From Candidatus Shapirobacteria bacterium (GTDB lineage Bacteria > Patescibacteriota > Microgenomatia > UBA12405): 14,656 nt of DNA. Positions within the stretch are counted from its first letter, which is position 1, and the number at the start of each line of letters is the position of its first letter. This document shows, piece by piece, positions 1 through 6,801 of this stretch. The stretch spans positions 1 to 14,656 of the forward strand of contig JAPLYY010000059.1 of assembly GCA_026395315.1 (NCBI GenBank), given 5' to 3'. The notes under the pieces were generated by a model. The model was not told the origin of the DNA and searched no databases. It was given only the letters and a program-made list of their open reading frames with translations. Both the position numbers and the translations under genes were made by a program.

Positions 1-2
1 TA

Positions 3-1040
3 AACCGAAATTTAGGCTCTTTTGACATTAAACTTTTAGCCGAATTTGACGAGAGCATGCTAAAAGACATCGGATTTAGCAGCGAAGAAATGGATGACAT
101 TTTTAATGTCGAAACCGCGTTTGAAGAATTTGACCTCAAAAAGGAACTTGCCAAACTCGATATCCAAAATGTCACTATGAAAACGGGTGAAATCTGGCAG
201 TTAGGCGACTCGCGTCTGATGGTCGGCGATTCCACCAAGAAAGAAGACGTTTTGAAGTTGATGGGTGAATCAAAAGCAGACATGTGTTTCACGGATCCGC
301 CCTACATTCTTGATTATTTAAAAGGTAGGAAAAAAGACGATGGTTTCGGCGCCAAGAAAAACAGACGTTATATCGGCACCGATTCCCTCCCCGATAATTT
401 TACGGAGTTGTGGATGGCCAATATTGCCAAAGTCCAAAAAGAAAACTTCTCGATTATCGTCTATGAGAACTGGAAAAACATTCGTACTATTTGGGACGAG
501 ATGGAAAAATATTGGAGGGTAAAAAATATGCTCGTTTGGCATCTACCTAACCGTAGCCAAGGGTTTTCTGCTAAGTACAAATTCTTCTCCAAACACGATA
601 TTGCCATGGTCGGAGCCTCGCCGGATGTCGACATAGAATTTAACATGGAACCCGAAACCGAAGGTCTTCAGGAGGAATATGAAACTGCCCTATTCGCGAT
701 TAAAGGTAAACCCCAATGGGAAGGATATAAAAAAGGAAAAAAAATTCAACCAACTGATTTTATAAGTTTTAACGCCTCCGATGAAAAAAGTTCGGGACAA
801 GGCGTAATTTTTGGAACAAAGCCTCTCGAGATCTTAATTCCCTACATTAAAGTTCTCACCAGGAGAGACGATTTAATCATTGAGCCGTTCGGAGGCAGTG
901 GCAGCACCTTAATTGCCGCCACCAAAATGAAACGCCGCTGTTACATCATGGAAAAATGCCCCACATATGCCGAAGTTATCAAAAAAAGGTGGGAAAAACT
1001 GACGGGGCTTAAAGGAGTTCTCTATGAAAAGCGTAGTTAG
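3..1040 (+). CDS. DNA methyltransferase, beta class, 5' end outside window
   Basis: This is an S-adenosylmethionine-dependent adenine-N6 or cytosine-N4 DNA methyltransferase. The catalytic motif DPPY is at nt 294-305, and the cofactor motif FGGSGST is near the C-terminus at nt 888-908. Motif IV before motif I is the beta-class order. The frame is open from nt 3 without a stop, and the residues before the first ATG (57), such as NRNLGSFDIKLLAEFD, resemble the end of the ParB-like N-terminal domain found in phage and plasmid ParB-methylase fusions. ATG 57 is therefore probably internal and the real start lies left of the window. The 3' end overlaps the next gene by 17 bp, implying an operon. 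No restriction enzyme gene is visible, so a solitary phage-type methylase is likely. The methylase call is firm; the ParB fusion is inferred. Confidence 0.85.
   Translation, partial: NRNLGSFDIKLLAEFDESMLKDIGFSSEEMDDIFNVETAFEEFDLKKELAKLDIQNVTMKTGEIWQLGDSRLMVGDSTKKEDVLKLMGESKADMCFTDPPYILDYLKGRKKDDGFGAKKNRRYIGTDSLPDNFTELWMANIAKVQKENFSIIVYENWKNIRTIWDEMEKYWRVKNMLVWHLPNRSQGFSAKYKFFSKHDIAMVGASPDVDIEFNMEPETEGLQEEYETALFAIKGKPQWEGYKKGKKIQPTDFISFNASDEKSSGQGVIFGTKPLEILIPYIKVLTRRDDLIIEPFGGSGSTLIAATKMKRRCYIMEKCPTYAEVIKKRWEKLTGLKGVLYEKRS
1011..1017 (+). promoter_or_regulatory. Strong Shine-Dalgarno site
   Basis: AAAGGAG lies 6 nt before ATG 1024, inside the end of the methyltransferase gene. It fixes the start of the next gene and suggests translational coupling. 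It stands out because most core genes in this window lack such a site. Confidence 0.75.
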
Positions 1041-1584
1041 CGTACTCGAAACACTGAAAACAATGCCGACAATTTCATTTGCCTGCAAAAAAAATGGAGT
1101 AGCCCGTGCCACCTTTTATCGATGGGTGGCAAGATCTCCGAAAAATAAAAACCTAGCCGACGATGCCATTAGACAAGGTATCTATTACATGAACGATTTT
1201 GCCGAATCTCAAACTTTTGCTTTAATAAACGATAAGAATCTCAACGCCATAATCTTTTGGTTGAAACACAATCATCCCAAATATATTGAAAATAGATTAG
1301 CGCTTTCTCCTGAAGATCAGCAGAAATTAATTAAGGCAATCAACTCGACTAAGCAACTCAAGCTAAGTGAACTAGTTATCGACTGGATTGCTCAGGGAAA
1401 AATATCAAAATTTTTCGTTAATACTATAACTTCAATAAAGGACAAACTTAATGTCGAGAGAATTCAGAACAGAAGAGACGAGGACGAAGATAATCTTCGG
1501 GAAATCATAAAAAAAGGAAGGCAGTTAATTGAAACACAAGAAAATCTCCCCACTACTCCACAATCTCCGAAAGCTTTACCTTAA
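1024..1584 (+). CDS. Small-terminase-like HTH protein (phBC6A51-like)
   Basis: This 186-residue protein has an N-terminal helix-turn-helix (about residues 15-35, ACKKNGVARATFYRWV), followed by a segment ending in NAIIFWLKHNHPKYIENR. That combination is typical of phBC6A51-type proteins, which are related to phage small terminase subunits that recognise DNA for packaging. The C-terminal third is charged and helical. ATG 1024 is chosen because AAAGGAG lies 6 nt upstream. It overlaps the methyltransferase gene by 17 bp, a pairing common in phage packaging modules. No large terminase follows; instead the gene converges on a regulator and overlaps it by 32 bp, so the module looks cut short. A generic HTH DNA-binding role cannot be excluded. 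Confidence 0.55.
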   Translation: MKSVVSVLETLKTMPTISFACKKNGVARATFYRWVARSPKNKNLADDAIRQGIYYMNDFAESQTFALINDKNLNAIIFWLKHNHPKYIENRLALSPEDQQKLIKAINSTKQLKLSELVIDWIAQGKISKFFVNTITSIKDKLNVERIQNRRDEDEDNLREIIKKGRQLIETQENLPTTPQSPKALP

Positions 1585-1768
1585 GTGCTTTAGCTATTTT
1601 CTCTAACATCTCTAGTGACGGAGTATTTCGGCCTTGCTCTACATAACCAATGTAAACTCTGCTCACACCAACTTTCTCGGCCAGTTCTTCCTGAGTTAAT
1701 CCCTGATCGTGTCGGAATCCTTTGATTCTTTTACAAATCGTTTTGGTTAATTTTGCGTTTGTTCTCAC
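1553..1768 (-). CDS. XRE-family HTH transcriptional regulator
   Basis: This 71-residue protein is a single Cro/C1-type helix-turn-helix: the recognition region reads LTQEELAEKVGVSRVYIGYVEQG, broken here as LTQEELAEKVGVSR then VYIGYVEQG, followed by TPSLEMLEKIAKALKV. Such proteins dimerise on short palindromic operators and often control lysogeny or element maintenance. The start is GTG at 1768; no ATG precedes the HTH in this frame, and a TGA lies five codons upstream. The gene converges with the small-terminase-like gene (32-bp overlap) and diverges from the hypothetical gene at 1896. The intergenic space holds repeated CTTAGC half-sites, so auto-repression and control of the divergent gene are plausible. 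Confidence 0.85.
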   Translation of the reverse strand: MRTNAKLTKTICKRIKGFRHDQGLTQEELAEKVGVSRVYIGYVEQGRNTPSLEMLEKIAKALKVKLSEIVE

Positions 1769-1801
1769 ACCAAAGAGTATTCAAATATGAGCAACCACTC
1801 T

Positions 1802-1856
1802 ACTAAGCCAGACTTAGCAAATAGGCACGACTTAGCCTTGACTTTCTGCTAAGTTA
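1802..1856. promoter_or_regulatory. Operator-like CTTAGC/GCTAAG half-site cluster
   Basis: Four half-sites lie in 55 bp: CTAAG (1803-1807), CTTAGC (1813-1818), CTTAGC (1831-1836) and GCTAAG (1849-1854). The last three start exactly 18 bp apart. The first pair forms the palindrome CTAAG-CCAGA-CTTAG. GACTTAGC occurs twice, at 1811 and 1829. The cluster sits between the XRE gene and the divergent gene, and the last half-site is inside the promoter spacer. Binding by the XRE protein is inferred. Confidence 0.55.
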
Positions 1857-1866
1857 CAGTTAGCAT
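1838..1866 (+). promoter_or_regulatory. Sigma70-like promoter
   Basis: TTGACT (1838-1843) is separated by 17 bp from TAGCAT (1861-1866), reading toward the gene at 1896. The spacer contains a GCTAAG half-site, so a bound repressor would block RNA polymerase. This is the only clear -35/-10 pair I see in the accessory region. Confidence 0.55.
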
Positions 1867-1895
1867 TGTGTTGAATTAAAAATTAACCTAAGCAT

Positions 1896-2492
1896 ATGAA
1901 AAATTGGTTTATCAGACACAAAGTTTGGACTGGCGTAATAGTGCTGCTTTTGATTATCGGAGTAGCTAATACCATTGGTTATAACCAATCTGGTAATTCA
2001 AAATCACCCGACCAAAGTCCAGCACCCACAGCCACAGCCACACCTCAAATCACCAATACTCCAACCGCGGTAAAAAACCCAAACGCGATAACTTTAGACG
2101 ATTTAGCTTTAGCGATCATGTTGGTTGACCCAAGTAACTCAAAAACCGATTTCACAGACGGCAAATACATTGTTTACTCCAAAGACGGTAATAGTAATAT
2201 CACATTGTCCGGATCAAAAGATGACATTTCTGATATCGACCTTAATCTAAATCACCTCGATAAAAGTGAGATGACTGCTGATACTGGAGTTCAACTAGTT
2301 TCCGAATTAGTGAACGGTGCCATCCCTGAATGGAAAACAGCAGACACATGGCTTCAAAGTGCCTATAAATCATTTTCTACTTCGAAGGAAGATGCTCCGA
2401 GCAAAACCACAAAAATTGGAAATAAAACAATTACGATGACTTACAATGTGGGGTATTCTAGCCTTTATCTGACTATTTCGACGACAAATTAA
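1896..2492 (+). CDS. Membrane-anchored hypothetical protein
   Basis: I do not recognise this 198-residue protein. It has a short basic N-terminus (MKNWFIRHK), one hydrophobic segment at about residues 11-28, then a Pro/Thr/Ala/Ser-rich linker (about 35-60) typical of extracytoplasmic stalks, then a globular domain of about 135 residues. It is probably anchored in the membrane with the domain outside. There is no lipobox cysteine: the residue after the membrane segment is not C. It lies between the XRE regulator and the serine recombinase, with a promoter overlapped by operator-like repeats, so it may be an element-encoded surface function under XRE control. ATG 1896 is the first start in frame that precedes the membrane segment. 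Confidence 0.6.
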   Translation: MKNWFIRHKVWTGVIVLLLIIGVANTIGYNQSGNSKSPDQSPAPTATATPQITNTPTAVKNPNAITLDDLALAIMLVDPSNSKTDFTDGKYIVYSKDGNSNITLSGSKDDISDIDLNLNHLDKSEMTADTGVQLVSELVNGAIPEWKTADTWLQSAYKSFSTSKEDAPSKTTKIGNKTITMTYNVGYSSLYLTISTTN

Positions 2493-2519
2493 CCTCCCCT
2501 AATTCATCATCTGGACTTC

Positions 2520-2543
2520 CACAAAACCTGCGGTACAGTTGTG
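2520..2543. promoter_or_regulatory. Recombinase promoter / imperfect inverted repeat
   Basis: TACAGT (2534-2539) is a -10-like box ending 6 nt before ATG 2546, giving a near-leaderless transcript. The same stretch has CACAA (2520-2524) mirrored by TTGTG (2539-2543) around a 14-bp centre. Attachment sites of large serine recombinases are often imperfect dyads beside the gene, so this is one candidate, weakly supported. Confidence 0.3.
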
Positions 2544-2545
2544 TC

Positions 2546-3868
2546 ATGAATAAAAAAGAAAGTGGAAAGATACGAGAAAACGAACAAGTAAAGTACTGTC
2601 TTTACGCCCGCAAATCTACTGAATCTGACGAACGTCAAGCCATGTCAATTGATTCTCAAATCAAAGAAATGACCGATCTGGCAAATCGGGATGGATTGAT
2701 AATTAAAGAAGTCCGCCAAGAAAGCCATTCTGCTAAATCATCTGGTCTTAGACCAGTTTTCAATCAACTTTTAATCGATATTAGAAACGGAGTTTTCAAC
2801 GCCATCCTCACTTGGGCTCCCGACAGGCTGAGCAGAAACGCAGGGGACTTGGGGACGCTGGTGGATTTAATGGATCAGGGAAAGCTAGCAACCATTCGCA
2901 CTTTTTCTCAATCGTTTTCCAATAATCCTAACGAAAAATTTTTACTGATGATTTTATGCTCTCAAGCCAAGCTGGAAAATGACAACCGAGGCATTAACGT
3001 CAAAAGAGGCCTTCGGGCTAAATGCGAAGCAGGATGGAGGCCAAATAAAGCGCCGTTGGGTTATCTGAATGTAATGAATAATAATCGGATTAGTTATGTG
3101 GTAATCGACAAAGAACGTGCGCCAATAGTTAAGCAGATGTTTACGAGAGTAGCCGAGAAAGGACAAAGTGGCCGGGTCATTAAAGCATGGTTAGACCAAA
3201 TAGATTTTAGGACTCAAAGTGGCTGCAAACTCGCCATCAGTAAAGTCTATGAAGCTCTCAAAAAACCATTTTATTATGGCGAATTTGAATTCGGAGGCAA
3301 GACTTACAAGGGTAACCATGAACCGATTATTACCAAGGAATTATTTGATAAAGTTCAAAGAAGACTATTGGTACCACCCAAAGAATGGCATAAAAAATTA
3401 TTTCCTTTTAGACAAATCTGTAAATGTGGAACATGCGGGGCGAGTATCACCGCCGAGGACAAATACAAAAAATTAAAATATGGCGGATTTAAGAAACACA
3501 TATATTATCACTGTACCCGGTCGATCGATTACGATTGCGAAGAACCATACATCACTGAAGACGATTTAATCCAACAACTCATTGCCCAAATCGATAAAGT
3601 AAAAATCGATGAGAGTTTTTTAACCAAACAATTAAAAGAAGAAATTGAAAAATTCCACTCGCTAAGAGATCAAGTGCTTCATCAAGAATTTTTGACCGGA
3701 AACCTAAACCAATTTGACTATCCTCAAAAAGACCCACTCGATGTTGATATGGCTAAAGATTATTTGCTCCATGTGCTAAAGGCCGGATCTTCTGAAGACC
3801 GAGTAAAAATACTTTCGGCAATAAAAACAAAATTTATCCTTCACAATAAGCAAATTAGTATTATGTGA
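2546..3868 (+). CDS. Large serine recombinase / integrase
   Basis: This is a site-specific recombinase that integrates or excises DNA through a serine-DNA intermediate. The 440 residues show the standard order. The N-terminal resolvase domain covers about residues 16-160 and includes YARKST (nucleophile probably Ser24), a Q-rich helix, and the arginine motif DRLSRN. The recombinase domain covers about 165-280, with KRGLRAKCEAGW and APLGY. A zinc ribbon follows at about 290-335 (CKCGTCG, then HC and a later C), then a helical coiled-coil tail. It is short for a phage integrase of this class (often 450-550) but complete. It probably mobilises the accessory genes to its left. Its last 93 bp are overlapped by a convergent gene. 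Confidence 0.9.
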   Translation: MNKKESGKIRENEQVKYCLYARKSTESDERQAMSIDSQIKEMTDLANRDGLIIKEVRQESHSAKSSGLRPVFNQLLIDIRNGVFNAILTWAPDRLSRNAGDLGTLVDLMDQGKLATIRTFSQSFSNNPNEKFLLMILCSQAKLENDNRGINVKRGLRAKCEAGWRPNKAPLGYLNVMNNNRISYVVIDKERAPIVKQMFTRVAEKGQSGRVIKAWLDQIDFRTQSGCKLAISKVYEALKKPFYYGEFEFGGKTYKGNHEPIITKELFDKVQRRLLVPPKEWHKKLFPFRQICKCGTCGASITAEDKYKKLKYGGFKKHIYYHCTRSIDYDCEEPYITEDDLIQQLIAQIDKVKIDESFLTKQLKEEIEKFHSLRDQVLHQEFLTGNLNQFDYPQKDPLDVDMAKDYLLHVLKAGSSEDRVKILSAIKTKFILHNKQISIM

Positions 3869-4513
3869 TTTAGGTCCTCGAAAATATTCTGTAGGATCAT
3901 CGTATCGAAATAGCTCGGTTAAACGATTTTGTTTTTTGGGAATTGATACAAATTCCAAATCGCCAATACTAAAATAAACTCCTTTTTCGGCCATATCCCA
4001 TTGGTAATTATTTAATGGCTTGTGTTCGCTCACATTTATATAATGAATATCTGGATCAGCTGTAATGGCTATATCTAACATTCTCGGTAGTCCAACGAAT
4101 TTATCTTTAAGTATTAAGTCATTATCTGTAATTTTGCTCCTCGGAAATTGTTTGAAACCATATAAAGAAAATATTGTATATCTGAATAAATGTAATACAT
4201 TAAAATCGGATAATTTTGGTAAATTTGTTTTTTGATCAATATAATTATCGGATGATCTCTTAAAATGTGAAACTCCACTCTTATAGTGGTAACTGAACTC
4301 CTGTACATCTGATTCCATTCTTGATTCACCCACGACTTCACCTTTGCGACCATTAATTTCTGCCAAAAGCGGTATTCCCTTAAAATCAGGCAAAACCACT
4401 TTAACATAGTACTCGCCTTTGTAATCGATAGGATTACTCATGCCGCAAATTCTAAAATAATTGCCAAATTCATCAACGATAAGAACTCTTTTAATATCCA
4501 ATTTGTTGTTCAT
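3776..4513 (-). CDS. Hypothetical protein, 3' end inside recombinase gene
   Basis: I do not recognise this 245-residue protein. It is soluble, mixed charged and aromatic, with no signal peptide or membrane segment and no motif I can assign. It is probably real: the frame is long, no other frame in the region has a plausible gene, and ATG 4513 sits 18 nt after a 15-bp palindrome. Its last 31 codons run antisense through the 3' end of the serine recombinase gene and look atypical (CFYCRKYFYSVFRR). This suggests its original 3' end was replaced when the element inserted, or that it belongs to the element and overlaps naturally. It is low in GC, like a cargo or defence gene, but no function can be assigned. 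Confidence 0.6.
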   Translation of the reverse strand: MNNKLDIKRVLIVDEFGNYFRICGMSNPIDYKGEYYVKVVLPDFKGIPLLAEINGRKGEVVGESRMESDVQEFSYHYKSGVSHFKRSSDNYIDQKTNLPKLSDFNVLHLFRYTIFSLYGFKQFPRSKITDNDLILKDKFVGLPRMLDIAITADPDIHYINVSEHKPLNNYQWDMAEKGVYFSIGDLEFVSIPKKQNRLTELFRYDDPTEYFRGPKSHNTNLLIVKDKFCFYCRKYFYSVFRRSGL

Positions 4514-4531
4514 TACAGGCTAATTCAACGA

Positions 4532-4546
4532 AAAATGTCACATTTT
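4532..4546. promoter_or_regulatory. Perfect 15-bp palindrome
   Basis: AAAATGTCACATTTT has 7-bp arms around a single central base. It lies 18 bp before the minus-strand hypothetical gene (ATG 4513) and 68 bp past the tRNA-Asp 3' end. It could be a repressor operator for that gene; as a hairpin it would be a weak terminator because it is AT-rich. Confidence 0.35.
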
Positions 4547-4614
4547 GATGATAATAGCCAACAGGTTAGGGGAAACTCGGTATATTGACCGGGTCGGTTA
4601 GAACTTTGAACGTT

Positions 4615-4691
4615 TGGCGGGTCCAATGGGATTCGAACCCACGATCTTCCGCGTGACAGGCGGATGTGCTAGACCGCTGCACCATGGACCC
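4615..4691 (-). tRNA. tRNA-Asp (GTC)
   Basis: The minus strand folds into a full cloverleaf. The acceptor is GGGTCCA/TGGACCC, the D-stem GTGC/GCAC, and the anticodon stem TCCGC/GCGGA around loop CTGTCAC (anticodon GTC). The T-arm is GTGGG-TTCGAAT-CCCAT. The discriminator is G, as expected for Asp, and CCA is encoded (4615-4617), unlike the other two tRNAs here. It lies at the border between accessory and core genes, but its 3' end is not visibly duplicated within the window, so I see no proof that it is an integration site. Confidence 0.95.
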
Positions 4692-4708
4692 GGGCTCGCG
4701 GCACTGCT

Positions 4709-4717
4709 AATATATCA
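4709..4717 (-). promoter_or_regulatory. Extended -10 promoter of tRNA-Asp
   Basis: Read on the minus strand, TGATATATT is a TGn extended -10 followed by TATATT, ending 17 nt before the tRNA 5' end. It is divergent from the polX -10 box at 4729-4734, so the two promoters share about 25 bp. Confidence 0.5.
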
Positions 4718-4728
4718 AAAAACTGTTC

Positions 4729-4734
4729 TATAAT
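4729..4734 (+). promoter_or_regulatory. -10 box of polX (leaderless)
   Basis: A perfect TATAAT ends 6 nt before ATG 4741. Transcription would start at or next to the start codon. No Shine-Dalgarno is present. Confidence 0.6.
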
Positions 4735-4740
4735 CTATAT

Positions 4741-5751
4741 ATGGCTTATTCAAATGCCCAAGTTTCCGAATATCTAACCAATATCGCTACTGCCTACGAA
4801 ATCAAACACAAAACCCGTTTTCAAATAGTTGCCTACGAAAACGCTGCTGATACCATTTTAACCTATCCTGAGGATTTATATTCACTTTGGCTTAAAGATC
4901 CTAAATCCCTTGACAACATTCCCAATATCGGCCCATCTATTTTAAAAAAAATCGATTATCTGTTTAAAACCGGTAAACCATACCCCGCCCTAAAACCAGT
5001 TTTTGCCGGTATTCACCCAGTCGTTTTTACTTTTACCAAAATAAACAGTATTGGTCCGCTAATTGCTGAAAAACTGACCCAAAACCTCAAATTTCCTCAT
5101 AACCCCACCAAAGCTCTTGATCAATTAGTTATCTATGCTCAAAAAAATAAAATAAAAAATATCCCAACTTTTGGCGAAAAATCAGAAGCGATGATTTTAG
5201 AAAATACTTTGGCTTTTTTAGGCCGAAAAGAACGTCTGCCTCTTAAAACTGCTCAGAATTTGGCCAAAAAAATTATTGATTATCTAAAAACAAAATTTCC
5301 CGATACCGAATTTATTCCCCTCGGTAGTCTCCGCCGTCAATCGGCTACCGTCGGTGATATTGACATCGCCGCCGCTTCCAATACCCCTAAACCTATTATT
5401 CAATTTTTTTTACAATATCCGGATACTATTCAAATTATCGCTTCGGGTAACAATAAAGCCTCCATTAGGTTAATTCATGACCTTCATATTGACTTAATGA
5501 TTAAACCGTCCCGGAGTTTTGGTGCCTTACTTCAACATTTTACCGGCTCCCGCCAGCACAATATTCTCCTCCGTAAGCATGCTCTTAAACTGGGGTTCAG
5601 TTTATCGGAATATGGCATTAAAGATTTAAAAACTAAAAAAATCCATAGATTCGCCGACGAAAAAACTTTTTATAATTTTCTTCATTTAAATTTTATTCCC
5701 CCGACTGATAGACTGGGGGAATTAGAATTGGAAAAATATAAACTCAATTAA
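4741..5751 (+). CDS. polX: DNA polymerase X family (PolX) without PHP domain
   Basis: This is a family X DNA polymerase, used in gap-filling repair. The N-terminal helical 8-kDa-like region covers about residues 5-85 (helix-hairpin-helix SLDNIPNIGPSILKKI), a second HhH-like region follows (INSIGPLIAEKL), then the catalytic palm: GSLRRQ at about 194 and GDIDI at about 205-209 (two metal-binding Asp), with the third Asp in HIDLMI at about 251. FTGS, near 270, is the nucleotide-contacting turn. At 336 residues it ends in IPPTDRLGELE, where bacterial PolX normally continues into a PHP nuclease domain of about 230 residues. It is therefore the polymerase half alone. It ends normally and no PHP fragment follows, so this looks like a natural short form. 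It appears monocistronic. Confidence 0.85.
   Translation: MAYSNAQVSEYLTNIATAYEIKHKTRFQIVAYENAADTILTYPEDLYSLWLKDPKSLDNIPNIGPSILKKIDYLFKTGKPYPALKPVFAGIHPVVFTFTKINSIGPLIAEKLTQNLKFPHNPTKALDQLVIYAQKNKIKNIPTFGEKSEAMILENTLAFLGRKERLPLKTAQNLAKKIIDYLKTKFPDTEFIPLGSLRRQSATVGDIDIAAASNTPKPIIQFFLQYPDTIQIIASGNNKASIRLIHDLHIDLMIKPSRSFGALLQHFTGSRQHNILLRKHALKLGFSLSEYGIKDLKTKKIHRFADEKTFYNFLHLNFIPPTDRLGELELEKYKLN
5695..5722. repeat. 8-bp inverted repeat inside polX 3' end
   Basis: ATTCCCCC (5695-5702) and GGGGGAAT (5715-5722) are perfect inverted arms with a 12-nt loop, 29 bp before the polX stop. No T-tract follows, so it is not a classical terminator. It may be a chance result of codon choice. Confidence 0.35.
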
Positions 5752-5767
5752 AAACATCAAAATAAGT

Positions 5768-5773
5768 TAAAAT
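5768..5773 (+). promoter_or_regulatory. -10-like box
   Basis: TAAAAT ends 5 nt before ATG 5779, the same geometry as the other core genes. It suggests a separate, leaderless transcript just after the polX stop. Confidence 0.4.
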
Positions 5774-5778
5774 CCATC

Positions 5779-6456
5779 ATGGCAGAAAAATTCAATTCAG
5801 AACCGGAACTGATTCTCAATAGCGTCCATTTCTGGGGAGAGAATAAAGCCTTTTTTGATCCACAAACCAACGAAAGACAGTTAATTATTACCGGTACCCC
5901 GGAAGGGGCTGGCTTTGTTGCCGGCCAAAACCGCCTCGACAACTGTCTTAATCAGCCGGATACTGCTTTCGGCCAGATATATACCGGAAGTTATTTGCGA
6001 ACTATTTACCAATCATCTGAAGATATGAAAAAACTTTTTTCAGAATTAAATAAAAAGGTTAATGGTGCTCAAGTTGATGTTTTAGCCTACTCATTTGGTG
6101 TTCAAAGTTTTGCCGAATTTGTTGGAGTCAATCCTGAATATCACCAAAATATCCGTTCTGTTGTTTTAGTCTCTCCGTCAATTGGTGGAAAATCAATTCA
6201 AAACAGTTTCTTTTTTATGAAACCTCTTTACCCAAATCCCACAGAATATCTTCGAAAAGTATCTCCTTTATTTAAAAAATTAACAGCAGAAAAAAAACTT
6301 GTCCTGGTGACCGCTTCGCACGATGAATATGTTAATAACCAGTTTGTTACTAACACTTTTAAGCAACAATTCCCTGATATTGAAATACGTACTCGCAATG
6401 GTACTCACGCCATTAACGCCGATGACGTTAAAACCGCTTTTGATTTAATAAAATAA
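5779..6456 (+). CDS. Alpha/beta hydrolase-fold protein
   Basis: This 225-residue protein has a putative Ser-Asp-His triad in the right order for an alpha/beta hydrolase. AYSFG carries the nucleophile Ser105 after the strand VDVLAY, Asp182 is in ASHDEY, and His210 is in NGTHAIN. The nucleophile elbow has Ala where the classical GxSxG has its first Gly, which is common. LIITGTPEGAG near residue 40 would supply the oxyanion region. There is no signal peptide, so it is cytoplasmic. The substrate is unknown; serine esterase or peptidase chemistry is an inference from fold motifs. A TAAAAT box sits 5 nt before the ATG, making it probably a single-gene leaderless unit. Confidence 0.65.
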   Translation: MAEKFNSEPELILNSVHFWGENKAFFDPQTNERQLIITGTPEGAGFVAGQNRLDNCLNQPDTAFGQIYTGSYLRTIYQSSEDMKKLFSELNKKVNGAQVDVLAYSFGVQSFAEFVGVNPEYHQNIRSVVLVSPSIGGKSIQNSFFFMKPLYPNPTEYLRKVSPLFKKLTAEKKLVLVTASHDEYVNNQFVTNTFKQQFPDIEIRTRNGTHAINADDVKTAFDLIK

Positions 6457-6471
6457 TATATCATTATATGT

Positions 6472-6477
6472 TACAAT
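6472..6477 (+). promoter_or_regulatory. -10-like box
   Basis: TACAAT ends 5 nt before ATG 6483. This spacing is the main reason to believe that a gene once began at 6483. Confidence 0.4.
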
Positions 6478-6482
6478 AAATC

Positions 6483-6771
6483 ATGCCATATCAATACTCT
6501 CCCGAAAATCCCCTTATGACAGATTAAAGAAGTCGAAGAATTTCGAGTTTTTACCCCCGTGTCCGATGATTTTGTCCGCTGCAACCAAATCTGCCGAGGT
6601 CCCAAAATCCCTAAAACTTGGAATCATTGTATTGGAGCAACCGCTGCTCGCCAGATCCCCCTTCTAAATTACACCGAAATTTCAGAATCCGAGTTGATAC
6701 CAATATGCGGTCTTAATAACAGATATTGTATCAGATTATCAACACCTCTAGAAAAATGTTTCGGTAAATAA
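6483..6771 (+). pseudogene. Frameshifted small cysteine-rich hypothetical ORF
   Basis: ATG 6483 follows a -10 box at the window's usual distance, but its frame stops at TAA 6525-6527 after MPYQYSPENPLMTD. One frame over, an open frame starts just after a TGA (6517-6519) and reads QIKEVEEFRVFTPVSDDF and onward to TAA 6769-6771. Joined, they would give a protein of about 94 residues with six cysteines (RCNQICRG, NHCIG, PICG, RYCIR, EKCFG) that might bind metal. The likely explanation is an indel near 6517-6525. Alternatives are a shorter gene from GTG 6559, programmed frameshifting, or an assembly error. I do not recognise the family. Confidence 0.4.
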
Positions 6772-6783
6772 CCAAAACTAAAG

Positions 6784-6792
6784 TGATATAAT
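6784..6792 (+). promoter_or_regulatory. Extended -10 promoter of lemA-htpX
   Basis: TGATATAAT combines an extended TGn with a perfect TATAAT, ending 9 nt before ATG 6802. It is the strongest -10 in the window and would give a near-leaderless lemA-htpX mRNA. Confidence 0.6.
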
Positions 6793-6801
6793 TTAATTAA
6801 T

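Noticed and set aside
4615..4691. tRNA-Asp as the integration site of the serine-recombinase element
   Set aside because: No second copy of a tRNA-Asp end is in the window, and large serine recombinases often use non-tRNA targets; unresolved without the left border.
5695..5722. Terminator of polX
   Set aside because: The hairpin lies inside the coding sequence and lacks a following T-tract.
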